From DATJPD01 sp036394195 (GTDB taxonomy: Bacteria > Pseudomonadota > Alphaproteobacteria > CACIAM-22H2), in contig DASWFO010000269.1 of assembly GCA_036394195.1 (NCBI GenBank), positions 1 to 20,075 of the forward strand: a stretch of DNA of 20,075 bases, given 5' to 3'. This document shows positions 13,955 through 20,075 of this stretch, piece by piece. Numbering within the stretch: position 1 is the first letter of the stretch; every line of letters starts with the position of its first letter. Both the position numbers and the translations under genes were made by a program. The notes beneath the pieces are model-generated. The model was given only the letters and a program-made list of their open reading frames with translations. It was not told the DNA's origin and made no database searches.

Positions 13955-14770
13955 ATGCGTGCACACGTCTTCGTCGCCTGCTTGGCTCTTTCGCTTGCCG
14001 CGTGTGCCACGTCCCCGACGGATCCCGAAGACCGCGCCGATTTCGAGGCGCAGAACGATCCGGCCGAGCCGACGAACCGCGCCATCTTCGAGGCGAACAC
14101 GTTTCTCGACCGCAACGCGATCAAGCCGGCCGCGGAAGCCTATCGCGATAACCTCCCCGACGACGTCCGCAGCGCGATCCACAGCTTCCTGACCAATCTC
14201 GGCGAGCCGTTCGTGGCACTCAACGACATGCTGCAGGGCAAGCCGCGGCGCGGCTCCGATGCCCTCGGCCGGTTCATGCTCAACACCATGATGGGCGGCG
14301 CCGGGTTCTTCGACGTCGCGCGCGACATGGGCCTGCCGCACCACGACTCCGATTTCGGCCAGACCTTCGGCGTCTGGGGCATCGGCGAGGGCCCGTTCGT
14401 CGAGATGCCGCTGCTGGGACCGTCGAACACCCGCGACGCCGTCGGTTTCGCCGTCGGTCTCGTCACCGATCCGCTGTTCTGGATGAGCGGCACCGCCGTG
14501 ACGGCGGCCCAGTTCTCGCGCGGCGGCGTCGATGCGATCGACGAGCGCGCCGAGTATCTTCAGTTCACCGACACGATCGACAAGACCGCCCTCGATCCCT
14601 ACGCCCAGTACCGGAGCATGTATCGCCAGCGCCGCGCGGCGCAGATCGAGAAGGGCAGAGCGCCCGACGGTCCGACCGGCTCGCCGGTCGATCAGAACGC
14701 GCCCGCCGGCCCGTCCGACGACAACAAGCTCCGCATCATCGAATCCGACAAGCAGACCTCGAGGCGCTGA
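13955..14770 (+). CDS. mlaA: MlaA/VacJ family outer-membrane lipoprotein
   Basis: A 271-residue lipoprotein of the MlaA (VacJ) family. MlaA sits in the outer membrane as a ring-shaped channel and removes misplaced phospholipids from the outer leaflet for return transport by MlaC and the MlaFEDB complex. The lipobox is LAAC with the lipidated Cys at residue 17; the next residue is Ala, consistent with outer-membrane sorting. Family motifs include NDPAEPTNRAIFEANTFLDR, SFLTNLGEPFVALNDMLQGK, LGRFMLNTMMGGAGFFDVA, and DFGQTFGVWGIGEGPFVEMP followed by LLGPSNTRDAVG. I chose ATG 13955 because GAGAAAG precedes it and it places the signal peptide correctly; 13919 would add 12 residues. A hydrophilic Pro/Asp-rich tail of about 40 residues follows the domain. 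No other mla gene is nearby. Confidence 0.93.
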   Translation: MRAHVFVACLALSLAACATSPTDPEDRADFEAQNDPAEPTNRAIFEANTFLDRNAIKPAAEAYRDNLPDDVRSAIHSFLTNLGEPFVALNDMLQGKPRRGSDALGRFMLNTMMGGAGFFDVARDMGLPHHDSDFGQTFGVWGIGEGPFVEMPLLGPSNTRDAVGFAVGLVTDPLFWMSGTAVTAAQFSRGGVDAIDERAEYLQFTDTIDKTALDPYAQYRSMYRQRRAAQIEKGRAPDGPTGSPVDQNAPAGPSDDNKLRIIESDKQTSRR

Positions 14771-14871
14771 GCCGCGCGGGGCGAGAGCCTGTCGCGGCGC
14801 CTCGCAGCGCCGACCAAATAAGGTGCGCGTGACCAAAATTTGTGCGCCGCAACAATTTCGCGTGTTTCTCC

Positions 14872-14902
14872 TTGATTTGCAATTGCTGCAGCGCAATATA
14901 AT
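14872..14902 (+). promoter_or_regulatory. Promoter candidate for the thioesterase gene
   Basis: A perfect -10 hexamer TATAAT (14897-14902) lies in an AT-rich stretch after the mlaA gene. The best -35 is TTGATT (14872-14877), with a longer than ideal 19-bp spacer. Transcription would start near 14909, about 60 bases before the chosen start codon. Confidence 0.45.
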
Positions 14903-14968
14903 CTTCTAGCACGATGGACGATTCGTAAGGGCTGGAAACGCATTGGTCCTCTTGAAGTGGAGATGCGT

Positions 14969-15409
14969 ATGTGGCCCTACACGATCCAAGAGATGAGCAT
15001 TCTCGCCGCGGCACCGGCAGCGCCGCCGGAGCCGCGCGGCGAGCTGGCCGCGCGGCTCGTCGCCATGCCGGCCGACACCAACCCGTCGGGCGAGATCTTC
15101 GGCGGCTGGATCATGTCGCTCATGGACACCGCCGGGATGATGACCGCGACCAAGCTGGCGCAGGGCCGCGTGGTCACCGCGGCGGTCACCGACATGGCAT
15201 TCCTCAGCCCGGTGAGCGTGGGCGACGTCGTCTGCTGCTACGCCGACGTGGCGGAGATCCGCCGGACCTCGGCGCGGCTGCACGTGGAAGTGTGGGCGTT
15301 GCGCGCCGGCCTCGGCGAGCGCGTCAAAGTCACCTCGGCCGAGTTCACCTTCGTCGCCCTCGACGACGACCGAAGGCCGCGTCCCTTCCAGCCGGAAGCG
15401 CTATTATAA
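14969..15409 (+). CDS. Acyl-CoA thioesterase, YciA-like hotdog fold
   Basis: A 146-residue hotdog-fold enzyme that hydrolyses acyl-CoA thioesters to free acid and CoA in the cytosol. The motif NPSGEIFGGWIMSLMDTAG contains the catalytic Asp (D53) and the FGGW turn typical of the YciA group. It is followed by GRVVTAAVTDMAFLSPVSVG, then DVVCCYADV and SARLHVEVWA, the expected strand order. Several in-frame starts exist (GTG 14957, ATG 14963, 14969 and 14993). I favour ATG 14969 because GTGGAG lies six bases upstream. It appears to be transcribed from its own promoter. Acyl-chain specificity is not evident. Confidence 0.92.
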   Translation: MWPYTIQEMSILAAAPAAPPEPRGELAARLVAMPADTNPSGEIFGGWIMSLMDTAGMMTATKLAQGRVVTAAVTDMAFLSPVSVGDVVCCYADVAEIRRTSARLHVEVWALRAGLGERVKVTSAEFTFVALDDDRRPRPFQPEALL

Positions 15410-15432
15410 GCCGCGCTTCCACTCTTCTGTTC

Positions 15433-15460
15433 GTCATGCCCGCGAAAGCGGGCATCCAGG
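15433..15460. repeat. REP-like extragenic palindrome, possible bidirectional terminator
   Basis: ATGCCCGC (15436-15443) and GCGGGCAT (15448-15455) form a perfect 8-bp stem closed by a GAAA tetraloop, flanked by CGTC and CCAGGAA. I recognise this as a sequence repeated many times in alphaproteobacterial genomes. An AT-rich run (AATTTTAAAAATAAA) follows, and the element lies between two convergent genes, so it may also terminate transcription. Confidence 0.7.
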
Positions 15461-15474
15461 AATTTTAAAAATAA

Positions 15475-15551
15475 ACCACTGAGGTACGGAGAGCACGGAG
15501 CCAGGAGAAGATTTGTCTCATCTTCCTCCGTGATCTCCGTGCCTCCGTGGT
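15475..15551. repeat. Long hairpin repeat with CACGGAG motifs
   Basis: Arms of 26 bp (15475-15500 and 15526-15551) pair with only three mismatches, and the centre adds a GAAGAT/ATCTTC stem, giving one hairpin of about 77 bases. The arms consist of repeated CGGAG/CTCCG units (TACGGAGAGCACGGAG and its counterpart). I have seen similar CACGGAG-rich elements in many environmental bacteria; origin and function are unclear. It lies between the thioesterase gene and the convergent binding-protein gene. Confidence 0.65.
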
Positions 15552-15559
15552 GAACAAGA

Positions 15560-16531
15560 TTATTGCGGCGGTACCTTCGCCACCTCGAAGTGGCGCTTCC
15601 ATTTCTCGGTTTCCTCGCGCTGGAATCTCGCGAAGTCGAGGGTCCCGGCCGGAAACGTGTCGATGCCGGCCTTGGCGAAGAACTCGCGGGTCTCGTCGCG
15701 CTGCACGATGTCGTCGAGCCAGGCGCGGAGCTGCGCCACGATCGGCGCCGGCGTGCCGGCCGCCACGTAGGCCGCCCACCAGCCGGTCACGTCGTAGCCG
15801 GGAAAGCCCGCTTCGGCCATGCTGGGGATCCCGGGGTTGGCCGCCGACGGGATCGCCGAGGTCAGCGCCAGCGGCCGCAATGCCCCGGTCGGGATATGGG
15901 CCATGGCGAGGCCGGGGTCGCAGAACATGAAGTCGAGCTCGCCGGCGAGAAGATCGAGAACCGTCGTCTGCGCGCTCTTGTAGGGGACCTGCAGCATGTC
16001 GATTCCGCTCATCGCCTTGTAGGTCTCGCTGGCGACCAGGCCGGTGACCGTCGAGCCGCCGGTCTTGCTGCGATGGGTCTTCGCCCACTCGCTGAGCTCC
16101 TTGAGTGAGCTCACCGGCAGATGCTGCGGGGCGACCACCAGGATGAAGGTCAGCCGCGCGATGGTCGTCACCATGATGAAGTCGCGCACCGGGTCGTAGC
16201 GCGGCTGCATGAACATGAAGTTGTAGCTGGCGTGCGTGGCGCTGCCCGGCGTCACCAGCACGGTGGTCCCGTCGGGCTTCGAGCGCGCCGTCGCCTCGGC
16301 CGCCACCGAGCCCAGCGCCCCGACCCGGTTCTCGACCAGTGCCCGCTGGCCGGCGAGCGGGCTCAGCCGGTCGGCGAGATAGCGGCAGATCAGGTCGCCG
16401 CCGCCACCGGCCGCGAAGCCGCACATGAGGACGATGTTGCGGTTGGGATAGCCCTGCGCGCCGGCCGGCCCGGCGCGCAGCAGCAGCACCGCCGCCAGGA
16501 CGATCGCCGCCAGACGGAAACCCACCCCCAC
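15560..16531 (-). CDS. Tripartite tricarboxylate transporter (Bug) family binding protein
   Basis: A 323-residue periplasmic binding protein of the TTT/Bug (TctC) family, which captures carboxylates such as citrate, aromatic acids or nicotinate. The signal peptide spans MGVGFRLAAIVLAAVLLLRA to about GPAGA. Family motifs are YPNRNIVLMCGFAAGGGGD (usual form 'YP.kpI..ivpf.aGG..D'), LVENRVGALGSVAAEA, PDGTTVLVTPGS and YDPVRDFIMVTTIA. It ends GTLDFARFQREETEKWKR, typical of the family. The GTG start has GAGG upstream, and GTG 16525 is an alternative. It begins 18 bp after the DUF1330 gene. The membrane partners TctA and TctB are absent, as is common for Bug proteins. The ligand cannot be inferred. 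Confidence 0.92.
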   Translation of the reverse strand: MGVGFRLAAIVLAAVLLLRAGPAGAQGYPNRNIVLMCGFAAGGGGDLICRYLADRLSPLAGQRALVENRVGALGSVAAEATARSKPDGTTVLVTPGSATHASYNFMFMQPRYDPVRDFIMVTTIARLTFILVVAPQHLPVSSLKELSEWAKTHRSKTGGSTVTGLVASETYKAMSGIDMLQVPYKSAQTTVLDLLAGELDFMFCDPGLAMAHIPTGALRPLALTSAIPSAANPGIPSMAEAGFPGYDVTGWWAAYVAAGTPAPIVAQLRAWLDDIVQRDETREFFAKAGIDTFPAGTLDFARFQREETEKWKRHFEVAKVPPQ

Positions 16532-16549
16532 GAGGGTTGCCTCGGGTCG

Positions 16550-16843
16550 CTAGGCAACGCCCTCGACGATCCGCATGTCCCGCTCGGCCGCGTTGCCGAG
16601 CGCCTTCAGCGCCGCCTGATAGCCCGGGCTGTCGTGCGCCGCGATCGCCTGCTGCACGCTGTCGAACTCGATCACGACGATGCGCTGGTTGAGGCCGGCT
16701 TCGTAGGTCTTGGCCGGCGTGCCGCGCGCGAGGAACCGCCCGCCGCCCGCGGATATCGCCGGCCCCGCGAGCTTGGCATAGTCCGCCAGTGCGTCCGGGT
16801 TCTTGATCGAGCGATAGCAGGTAATCCAATAGGCTTTCGCCAT
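16550..16843 (-). CDS. DUF1330 family protein
   Basis: A 97-residue cytosolic protein of the DUF1330 family, which has a dimeric alpha/beta-barrel (ferredoxin-like) fold. The opening MAKAYWITCYRSIKNPDALA, then GGGRFLARG, and the tail IVVIEFDSVQQAIAAHDSPG YQ are the standard blocks. AGGGAG lies well placed before ATG 16843. It is the first gene of a two-gene unit with the Bug-type binding protein. The function is unknown; some members sit near catabolic genes, and a small-molecule or radical-related role has only been guessed. Length matches the family (about 95). Confidence 0.9.
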   Translation of the reverse strand: MAKAYWITCYRSIKNPDALADYAKLAGPAISAGGGRFLARGTPAKTYEAGLNQRIVVIEFDSVQQAIAAHDSPGYQAALKALGNAAERDMRIVEGVA

Positions 16844-16903
16844 GGCGTTCTCCCTGATTTGTGTCGACCCACCCTAGCAAGAGAGCCGTCAGGCGCCAAC
16901 TCT

Positions 16904-17010
16904 CCCTCTCCGCCCCCCACTCTTCGCACCCGCCGGCGCCCAATCTTCTGCCGGCGGCGAAGCCCCCGTGCAACCCCGAGCCGCGGCGCAGCGCAAGGGG
17001 GCGGAGAGGG
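16904..17010. repeat. Nested inverted-repeat element
   Basis: Outer arms of 14 bp (16904-16917, core CCCTCTCCGCC; and 16997-17010) are perfectly complementary. Inside lies a second stem: CTTCGC (16922-16927) and CGCCGGC (16931-16937) pair with GCCGGCG (16950-16956) and GCGAAG (16957-16962). The element fills the gap between the DUF1330 gene and the cytochrome gene and may include the DUF1330 promoter flank. It resembles a MITE-like or REP-like repeat; copy number is unknown. Confidence 0.55.
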
Positions 17011-17092
17011 CCGGGGTGAGGTGGGGGAGCGCTGGCGGAAATGCGCCACGACCGCACAGACGCAGCCAAACGTCTGCCACCCACCTCATCCT

Positions 17093-17128
17093 AAATCCTT
17101 CTCCGCCCTGAAGGGCGGAGAAGGATTT
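17093..17128 (-). terminator. Strong hairpin directly after the cytochrome gene
   Basis: Arms of 17 bp (17093-17109 and 17112-17128; core CCTTCTCCGCCC) are perfectly complementary with a two-base centre. The hairpin begins two bases after the cytochrome c stop codon on the minus strand. It has only a short T run (TTTA) at its 3' side. It could terminate or protect the dehydrogenase mRNA, and it also looks like a dispersed repeat. Confidence 0.55.
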
Positions 17129-17130
17129 GA

Positions 17131-18396
17131 TTAGGGCTGCTCGACCAGCTGGCTGCGCATCCTGGCCGCGTCTTTGCCGGAAACGGCCGCCGCCGCATTG
17201 CCCCAGCTGTTGCGGACATAGGTGAGCACGGCCGCGATCTGGTCGTCGGACAGCTTCCAGCTCATGGCAGGCATCGCCGGGCTGGTCGGTGCGGCGTCGG
17301 TGGCGACGTTGCGCGTGCCGTGCAGCACGATGTGGAGCAGGGTCGTCGGGTCGGTCGATTGCACGACCGGGCTGCCCTTCAGCGCCGGGAACAGCCGTGC
17401 CACGCCGCTGCCGTCGGGGCTGTGGCAGGCGGAGCAGGCGTCGATGTAGAGCGCCGCGCCCTGCCGCATGACCGGATCGTCGCTGGCGATGCGGACCGGC
17501 TGGTCCTGCTGCGGCGGCTGCGGCGGCTGATCCCGGAGATAGACGGCGATGGCCCGGAGGTCGTCCTCGCGCATCTTCGAGGTCGAGTCCGCGACCACCT
17601 CGGACATCAGGCCGGTCGCCATCGCGTGCTGGTTCTGGCCGGTCTTCAGATAAGCGACGATGTCGTCCGCCGCCCAGGCGCCGACGCCGATGCGCTGATG
17701 GCCGGTGAGATTGGGCGAAAACCATCCCTGCAGCACCCCGCCTTCGAGCCGCCGGCTGGTCTTGTCGCCGCCGAGGAAGTTCTTCGGCGTGTGGCACGCG
17801 CCGCAGTGGCCGGGCCCCTCGACCAGATACGCGCCGCGGTTCCACTCCTCGGGCTTGTCTGGTCTCGGCCGGAATTCCCCCGGCGTGAAGAACAGCATGT
17901 TCCATCCGATCATCGCGGCGCGGATGCGAAACGGAAACGGCAGCTGGTTGACGTTCACCTCGTTGTGCGCCGGCTGCAGCGTCTTGAGGAAGGCGCGGAT
18001 CGCCAGGATGTCCGCGCGCGGCATGCGCGCGTAATAGGGGTACGGCATCGCCGGATAGAGATGCATGCCGCCGGCGCCGATGCCGCGCTGCAGGGCCGAG
18101 ACGAAATCGTCGTCCGACCAGCCGCCGATTCCGGTGTCGTAGTCGGGTGTCAGATTGGGCGAGACAAGGAGCCCGAACGGCGTGTCGATCTTGCGGCCGC
18201 CGGCATAGGGCTTTCCTTCCGGCGCGGTGTGGCAGGCGGTGCAGTCGGCGGCGATCGCCAGATAGCGCCCGCGCTCGATCTCGTCGAAGGCCTGGGGATC
18301 GTGGCTCAGCGGATCGCCGGGCCCGGTGGGCGACGCTGCGAACGCACTCGCCGCCGCGAGCAGCGCCAGAGGAAGAGCCAGGGCGATCGGTCTCAT
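17131..18396 (-). CDS. Tri-haem cytochrome c subunit of a membrane-bound dehydrogenase
   Basis: A 421-residue exported cytochrome with three c-type haem sites: C52-TAC-H56, C198-GAC-H202 and C321-SAC-H325. A signal peptide (MRPIALALPLALLAAASAFA) directs it to the periplasm. This architecture is that of the cytochrome subunit of gluconate, sorbitol, glucose and alcohol dehydrogenases, which takes electrons from the flavoprotein or quinoprotein subunit and reduces ubiquinone or a terminal oxidase. Candidate axial Met ligands follow each site (for example MPYPYYARM near 117 and AMPAMSW near 375-378). It starts 10 bp after the GMC oxidoreductase gene, so the two form one enzyme complex. The C-terminus lacks an obvious membrane helix. 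Complex type is inferred from the neighbour. Confidence 0.94.
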   Translation of the reverse strand: MRPIALALPLALLAAASAFAASPTGPGDPLSHDPQAFDEIERGRYLAIAADCTACHTAPEGKPYAGGRKIDTPFGLLVSPNLTPDYDTGIGGWSDDDFVSALQRGIGAGGMHLYPAMPYPYYARMPRADILAIRAFLKTLQPAHNEVNVNQLPFPFRIRAAMIGWNMLFFTPGEFRPRPDKPEEWNRGAYLVEGPGHCGACHTPKNFLGGDKTSRRLEGGVLQGWFSPNLTGHQRIGVGAWAADDIVAYLKTGQNQHAMATGLMSEVVADSTSKMREDDLRAIAVYLRDQPPQPPQQDQPVRIASDDPVMRQGAALYIDACSACHSPDGSGVARLFPALKGSPVVQSTDPTTLLHIVLHGTRNVATDAAPTSPAMPAMSWKLSDDQIAAVLTYVRNSWGNAAAAVSGKDAARMRSQLVEQP

Positions 18397-18406
18397 CGCG
18401 CGTCGC

Positions 18407-20075
18407 TCACGCCTGGACCAGCGGGCCGGGGGATTTGAGGTAGCGGTTGACGATCGCGTCCGCCGCCCAGAAGGCCAGCGCCGCCACGGTGTCCGTCGGG
18501 TTGTAGCCGGCGTTCTGCGGGAACGCGCTGGCGCCGGTGACGAACAGATTGGGCACGTCCCAGCTCTGCAGATAGCGGTTCAAGGCGCTCGTCTTCGGAT
18601 CGACGCCCATGATCGCACCGCCGCAGGTGTGCGTCGTCTGATAGACGCTGACATCGTAGGGGCCTTTGCGCGGATTTTTCTCCATGATCCGCGGGCCCAT
18701 CTTCTGGACGATCTCGGCGAGCTTGTCGGTGATGAACTCCGACATCTTCAGCTCGTTCTGATGGAAATCGAAGGTGATGCGCAGCAGCTTGCGGCCGAGC
18801 CGGTCGGTGTAGGTCGGATCGAGGTCGAGGTAGGTGTCGCGATAGCTGCAGCAGCCGCCATGCGTCACGCACTGGTAGTTGGTGAGGTAGTTATCGCGCG
18901 CCGCCTTCTTCCACGCCGCCCCCCACGCCGGCGTCCCCTTGGGGACGCGGCAGGTGAGGATCGGGCGCGCGTTCGTCTGCACCGCGCCGATATAGCCGCC
19001 GCCCACGAAGCCGTGCGGCCCGTGGTCGAAATTGTCGCCGTTGAAATCGTCGACACACATGCCGATCGCACCCGAGGCGACGAACGGGTTGAAGATCTTG
19101 TCGTCGTAGAACGCGTCGACGCTCGACGTCACCTGGTACGAGTAGTTGCAGCCGATGACGCCGTCGCCGCTTCGTGGATCGTACGGCTTGCCGACGCCCG
19201 ACAGCAGCAGCAGCCGGACGTTGAACAGCTGGAAGGCGCTGAGGATCACCAGATCGGCCGGCTGTTCCCAGCTCTCGCCGGTGCTATCGACATAGGTGAC
19301 GCCGGTCGCCCGCTTGCCCGCCTTGTCGAGATTGATCTGCACCACTTCGCATTCGGTCCGCGCCTGGAAGTTCGGCCGCCGCACCAGCACCGGCAGGATC
19401 GTCGTCTGCGGGCTGGCCTTCGAATAATTGCCGCAGCCGAACCATTCGCAGAATCCGCAATAGGTGCAGGGACCGAGCGTGACGCCGAGCGGATTGGTGT
19501 AGCCGACCGACAAATTGCCCGACGGCTGCGGAAACGGCTTGTAGCCCATGCTGCGCGCCGCCTCGGCGAACAACGTCGGCCCGTAGGGCTGCTTCTGCGC
19601 CGGCGTCGGGTACCCGCGGCTGCGCGCGCCCTCGTACGGGTTGCCGCCGTCCCGCGTGGCACCCTTCACGTTACCCGCCGTGCCGGACGTGCCGCAGAGA
19701 TATTCGAACCTGTCGTAGTGCGGCTCGAGGTCGTCGTAGGTGACGCCCCAGTCCTGAATCGTCATGTCGTCGGGCAGGACGCGTTGGCCGTAGCGCTGCG
19801 TCAGGTGGGAGCGGAACGTGAAGTCGCTGGGCAGGAACCGGAAGGTCTCGGCGTTCCAGTGCACGCCGCCGCCGCCGACGCCGTTGGGCGGCATGAACGA
19901 GCCCCAGGCGCGGATCGGCAGCGCCGTCTCGCTCGCGTTGTGGCGGAAGGTCATCGTCTCCTGCGCCGGCCGCAGGAACAGGTCGTGGCGGATGTGATAG
20001 CGCAGCTCGTCCTGGGCGTAGGTGGTCGGAAAGTCGGTCGACGTGTCGCGCCATGGCCCGCGCTCGATGGCGACG
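18407..20075 (-). CDS. GMC-family flavin dehydrogenase, gluconate 2-dehydrogenase large-subunit-like (5' truncated)
   Basis: The C-terminal 556 residues or so of a GMC oxidoreductase; the FAD-binding N-terminus lies beyond the window. The frame runs through the edge (ERGPWRDTSTDFPTTY), so the ATG at 19954 is internal. Motifs match gluconate 2-dehydrogenase alpha-type subunits: MPPNGVGGGGVHWNAETFRF, QDWGVTYDDLEPHYDRFEYL, TTHTCGGAIMG with the probable catalytic His, and GYNPTDTVAALAFWAADAI with the partner Asn. A cluster of four Cys (CTYCGFCEWFGC, 19433-19468) lies mid-protein. The cytochrome gene follows after 10 bp. A small third subunit is often encoded just before the large one and may lie outside the window. 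The enzyme would oxidise a sugar acid, polyol or alcohol in the periplasm; the substrate is not evident. Confidence 0.92.
   Translation of the reverse strand, partial: VAIERGPWRDTSTDFPTTYAQDELRYHIRHDLFLRPAQETMTFRHNASETALPIRAWGSFMPPNGVGGGGVHWNAETFRFLPSDFTFRSHLTQRYGQRVLPDDMTIQDWGVTYDDLEPHYDRFEYLCGTSGTAGNVKGATRDGGNPYEGARSRGYPTPAQKQPYGPTLFAEAARSMGYKPFPQPSGNLSVGYTNPLGVTLGPCTYCGFCEWFGCGNYSKASPQTTILPVLVRRPNFQARTECEVVQINLDKAGKRATGVTYVDSTGESWEQPADLVILSAFQLFNVRLLLLSGVGKPYDPRSGDGVIGCNYSYQVTSSVDAFYDDKIFNPFVASGAIGMCVDDFNGDNFDHGPHGFVGGGYIGAVQTNARPILTCRVPKGTPAWGAAWKKAARDNYLTNYQCVTHGGCCSYRDTYLDLDPTYTDRLGRKLLRITFDFHQNELKMSEFITDKLAEIVQKMGPRIMEKNPRKGPYDVSVYQTTHTCGGAIMGVDPKTSALNRYLQSWDVPNLFVTGASAFPQNAGYNPTDTVAALAFWAADAIVNRYLKSPGPLVQA

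Noticed and set aside
15465..17084. A 539-codon minus-strand open frame spanning the Bug and DUF1330 genes
   Set aside because: It crosses both genes and the repeats in a different frame and has Arg/Gly/Ala-rich shadow composition. The two genes in their own frames match known families from end to end.
17320..18438. A 372-codon plus-strand open frame opposite the cytochrome gene
   Set aside because: The minus strand has three CxxCH haem motifs and a signal peptide; the plus frame is Arg-rich with no motif.
18407..19954. The ATG at 19954 as the start of the GMC gene
   Set aside because: The same frame is open to the window edge and encodes family sequence (ERGPWRDT and DELRYHIRHDLF), so this Met is internal and the gene is truncated by the window.

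Overview
The window is GC-rich, densely coded DNA from a Gram-negative bacterium, most likely an alphaproteobacterium; I cannot name the genus. The evidence is the gene content: an RND pump, an outer-membrane MlaA lipoprotein, TTT/Bug-type and NMT1-type periplasmic binding proteins, a DUF3750 protein, and a GMC dehydrogenase with a tri-haem cytochrome c. ATG, GTG and TTG starts all occur, and several intergenic gaps hold hairpin repeats of the kind scattered through alphaproteobacterial genomes. I see no rRNA, tRNA, CRISPR array, transposase or phage gene.

Left part (1-5000): the 3' end of an RND efflux pump gene; a TauD-type Fe(II)/2-oxoglutarate dioxygenase followed 10 bp later by an NMT1-like binding protein; a secreted DUF3750 protein preceded by a perfect 20-bp palindrome; a short conserved-looking hypothetical gene; and, convergent with it, a small GIY-YIG-fold protein with a C-terminal CxxC.

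Middle (5200-7570): two adjacent, very similar cyclophilin genes, one cytosolic and one exported. Next comes a decayed vapBC toxin-antitoxin locus, with antitoxin intact and toxin broken by a frameshift and two apparent internal deletions. A YkvA/DUF1232 membrane protein gene diverges from it.

Centre (7571-13616, minus strand): a probable six-gene operon made of a GldA-like ABC ATPase, a GldF-like permease, a GldG-family protein, a DUF4340 protein, an unrecognised exported protein and a 59-residue protein. Three of its five junctions overlap or nearly abut, which suggests translational coupling. The genes probably form one envelope-associated ABC complex of unknown substrate. A GC-rich hairpin repeat sits between the first two genes.

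Right part (13955-20075): an mlaA-type lipoprotein gene and a YciA-like acyl-CoA thioesterase gene on the plus strand. Two repeat hairpins separate them from a minus-strand pair (DUF1330 protein, then an orphan Bug-type binding protein). After a repeat-rich gap comes a membrane-linked sugar/alcohol dehydrogenase operon: a GMC flavoprotein truncated by the window edge, then a tri-haem cytochrome c. Together these would oxidise a substrate in the periplasm and pass electrons to the respiratory chain.

The points most worth pursuing are the Gld-like operon with its two unrecognised distal genes, the decayed vapC beside an intact vapB, the GIY-YIG/CxxC protein, the palindrome before the DUF3750 gene, and the cysteine cluster in the GMC subunit.
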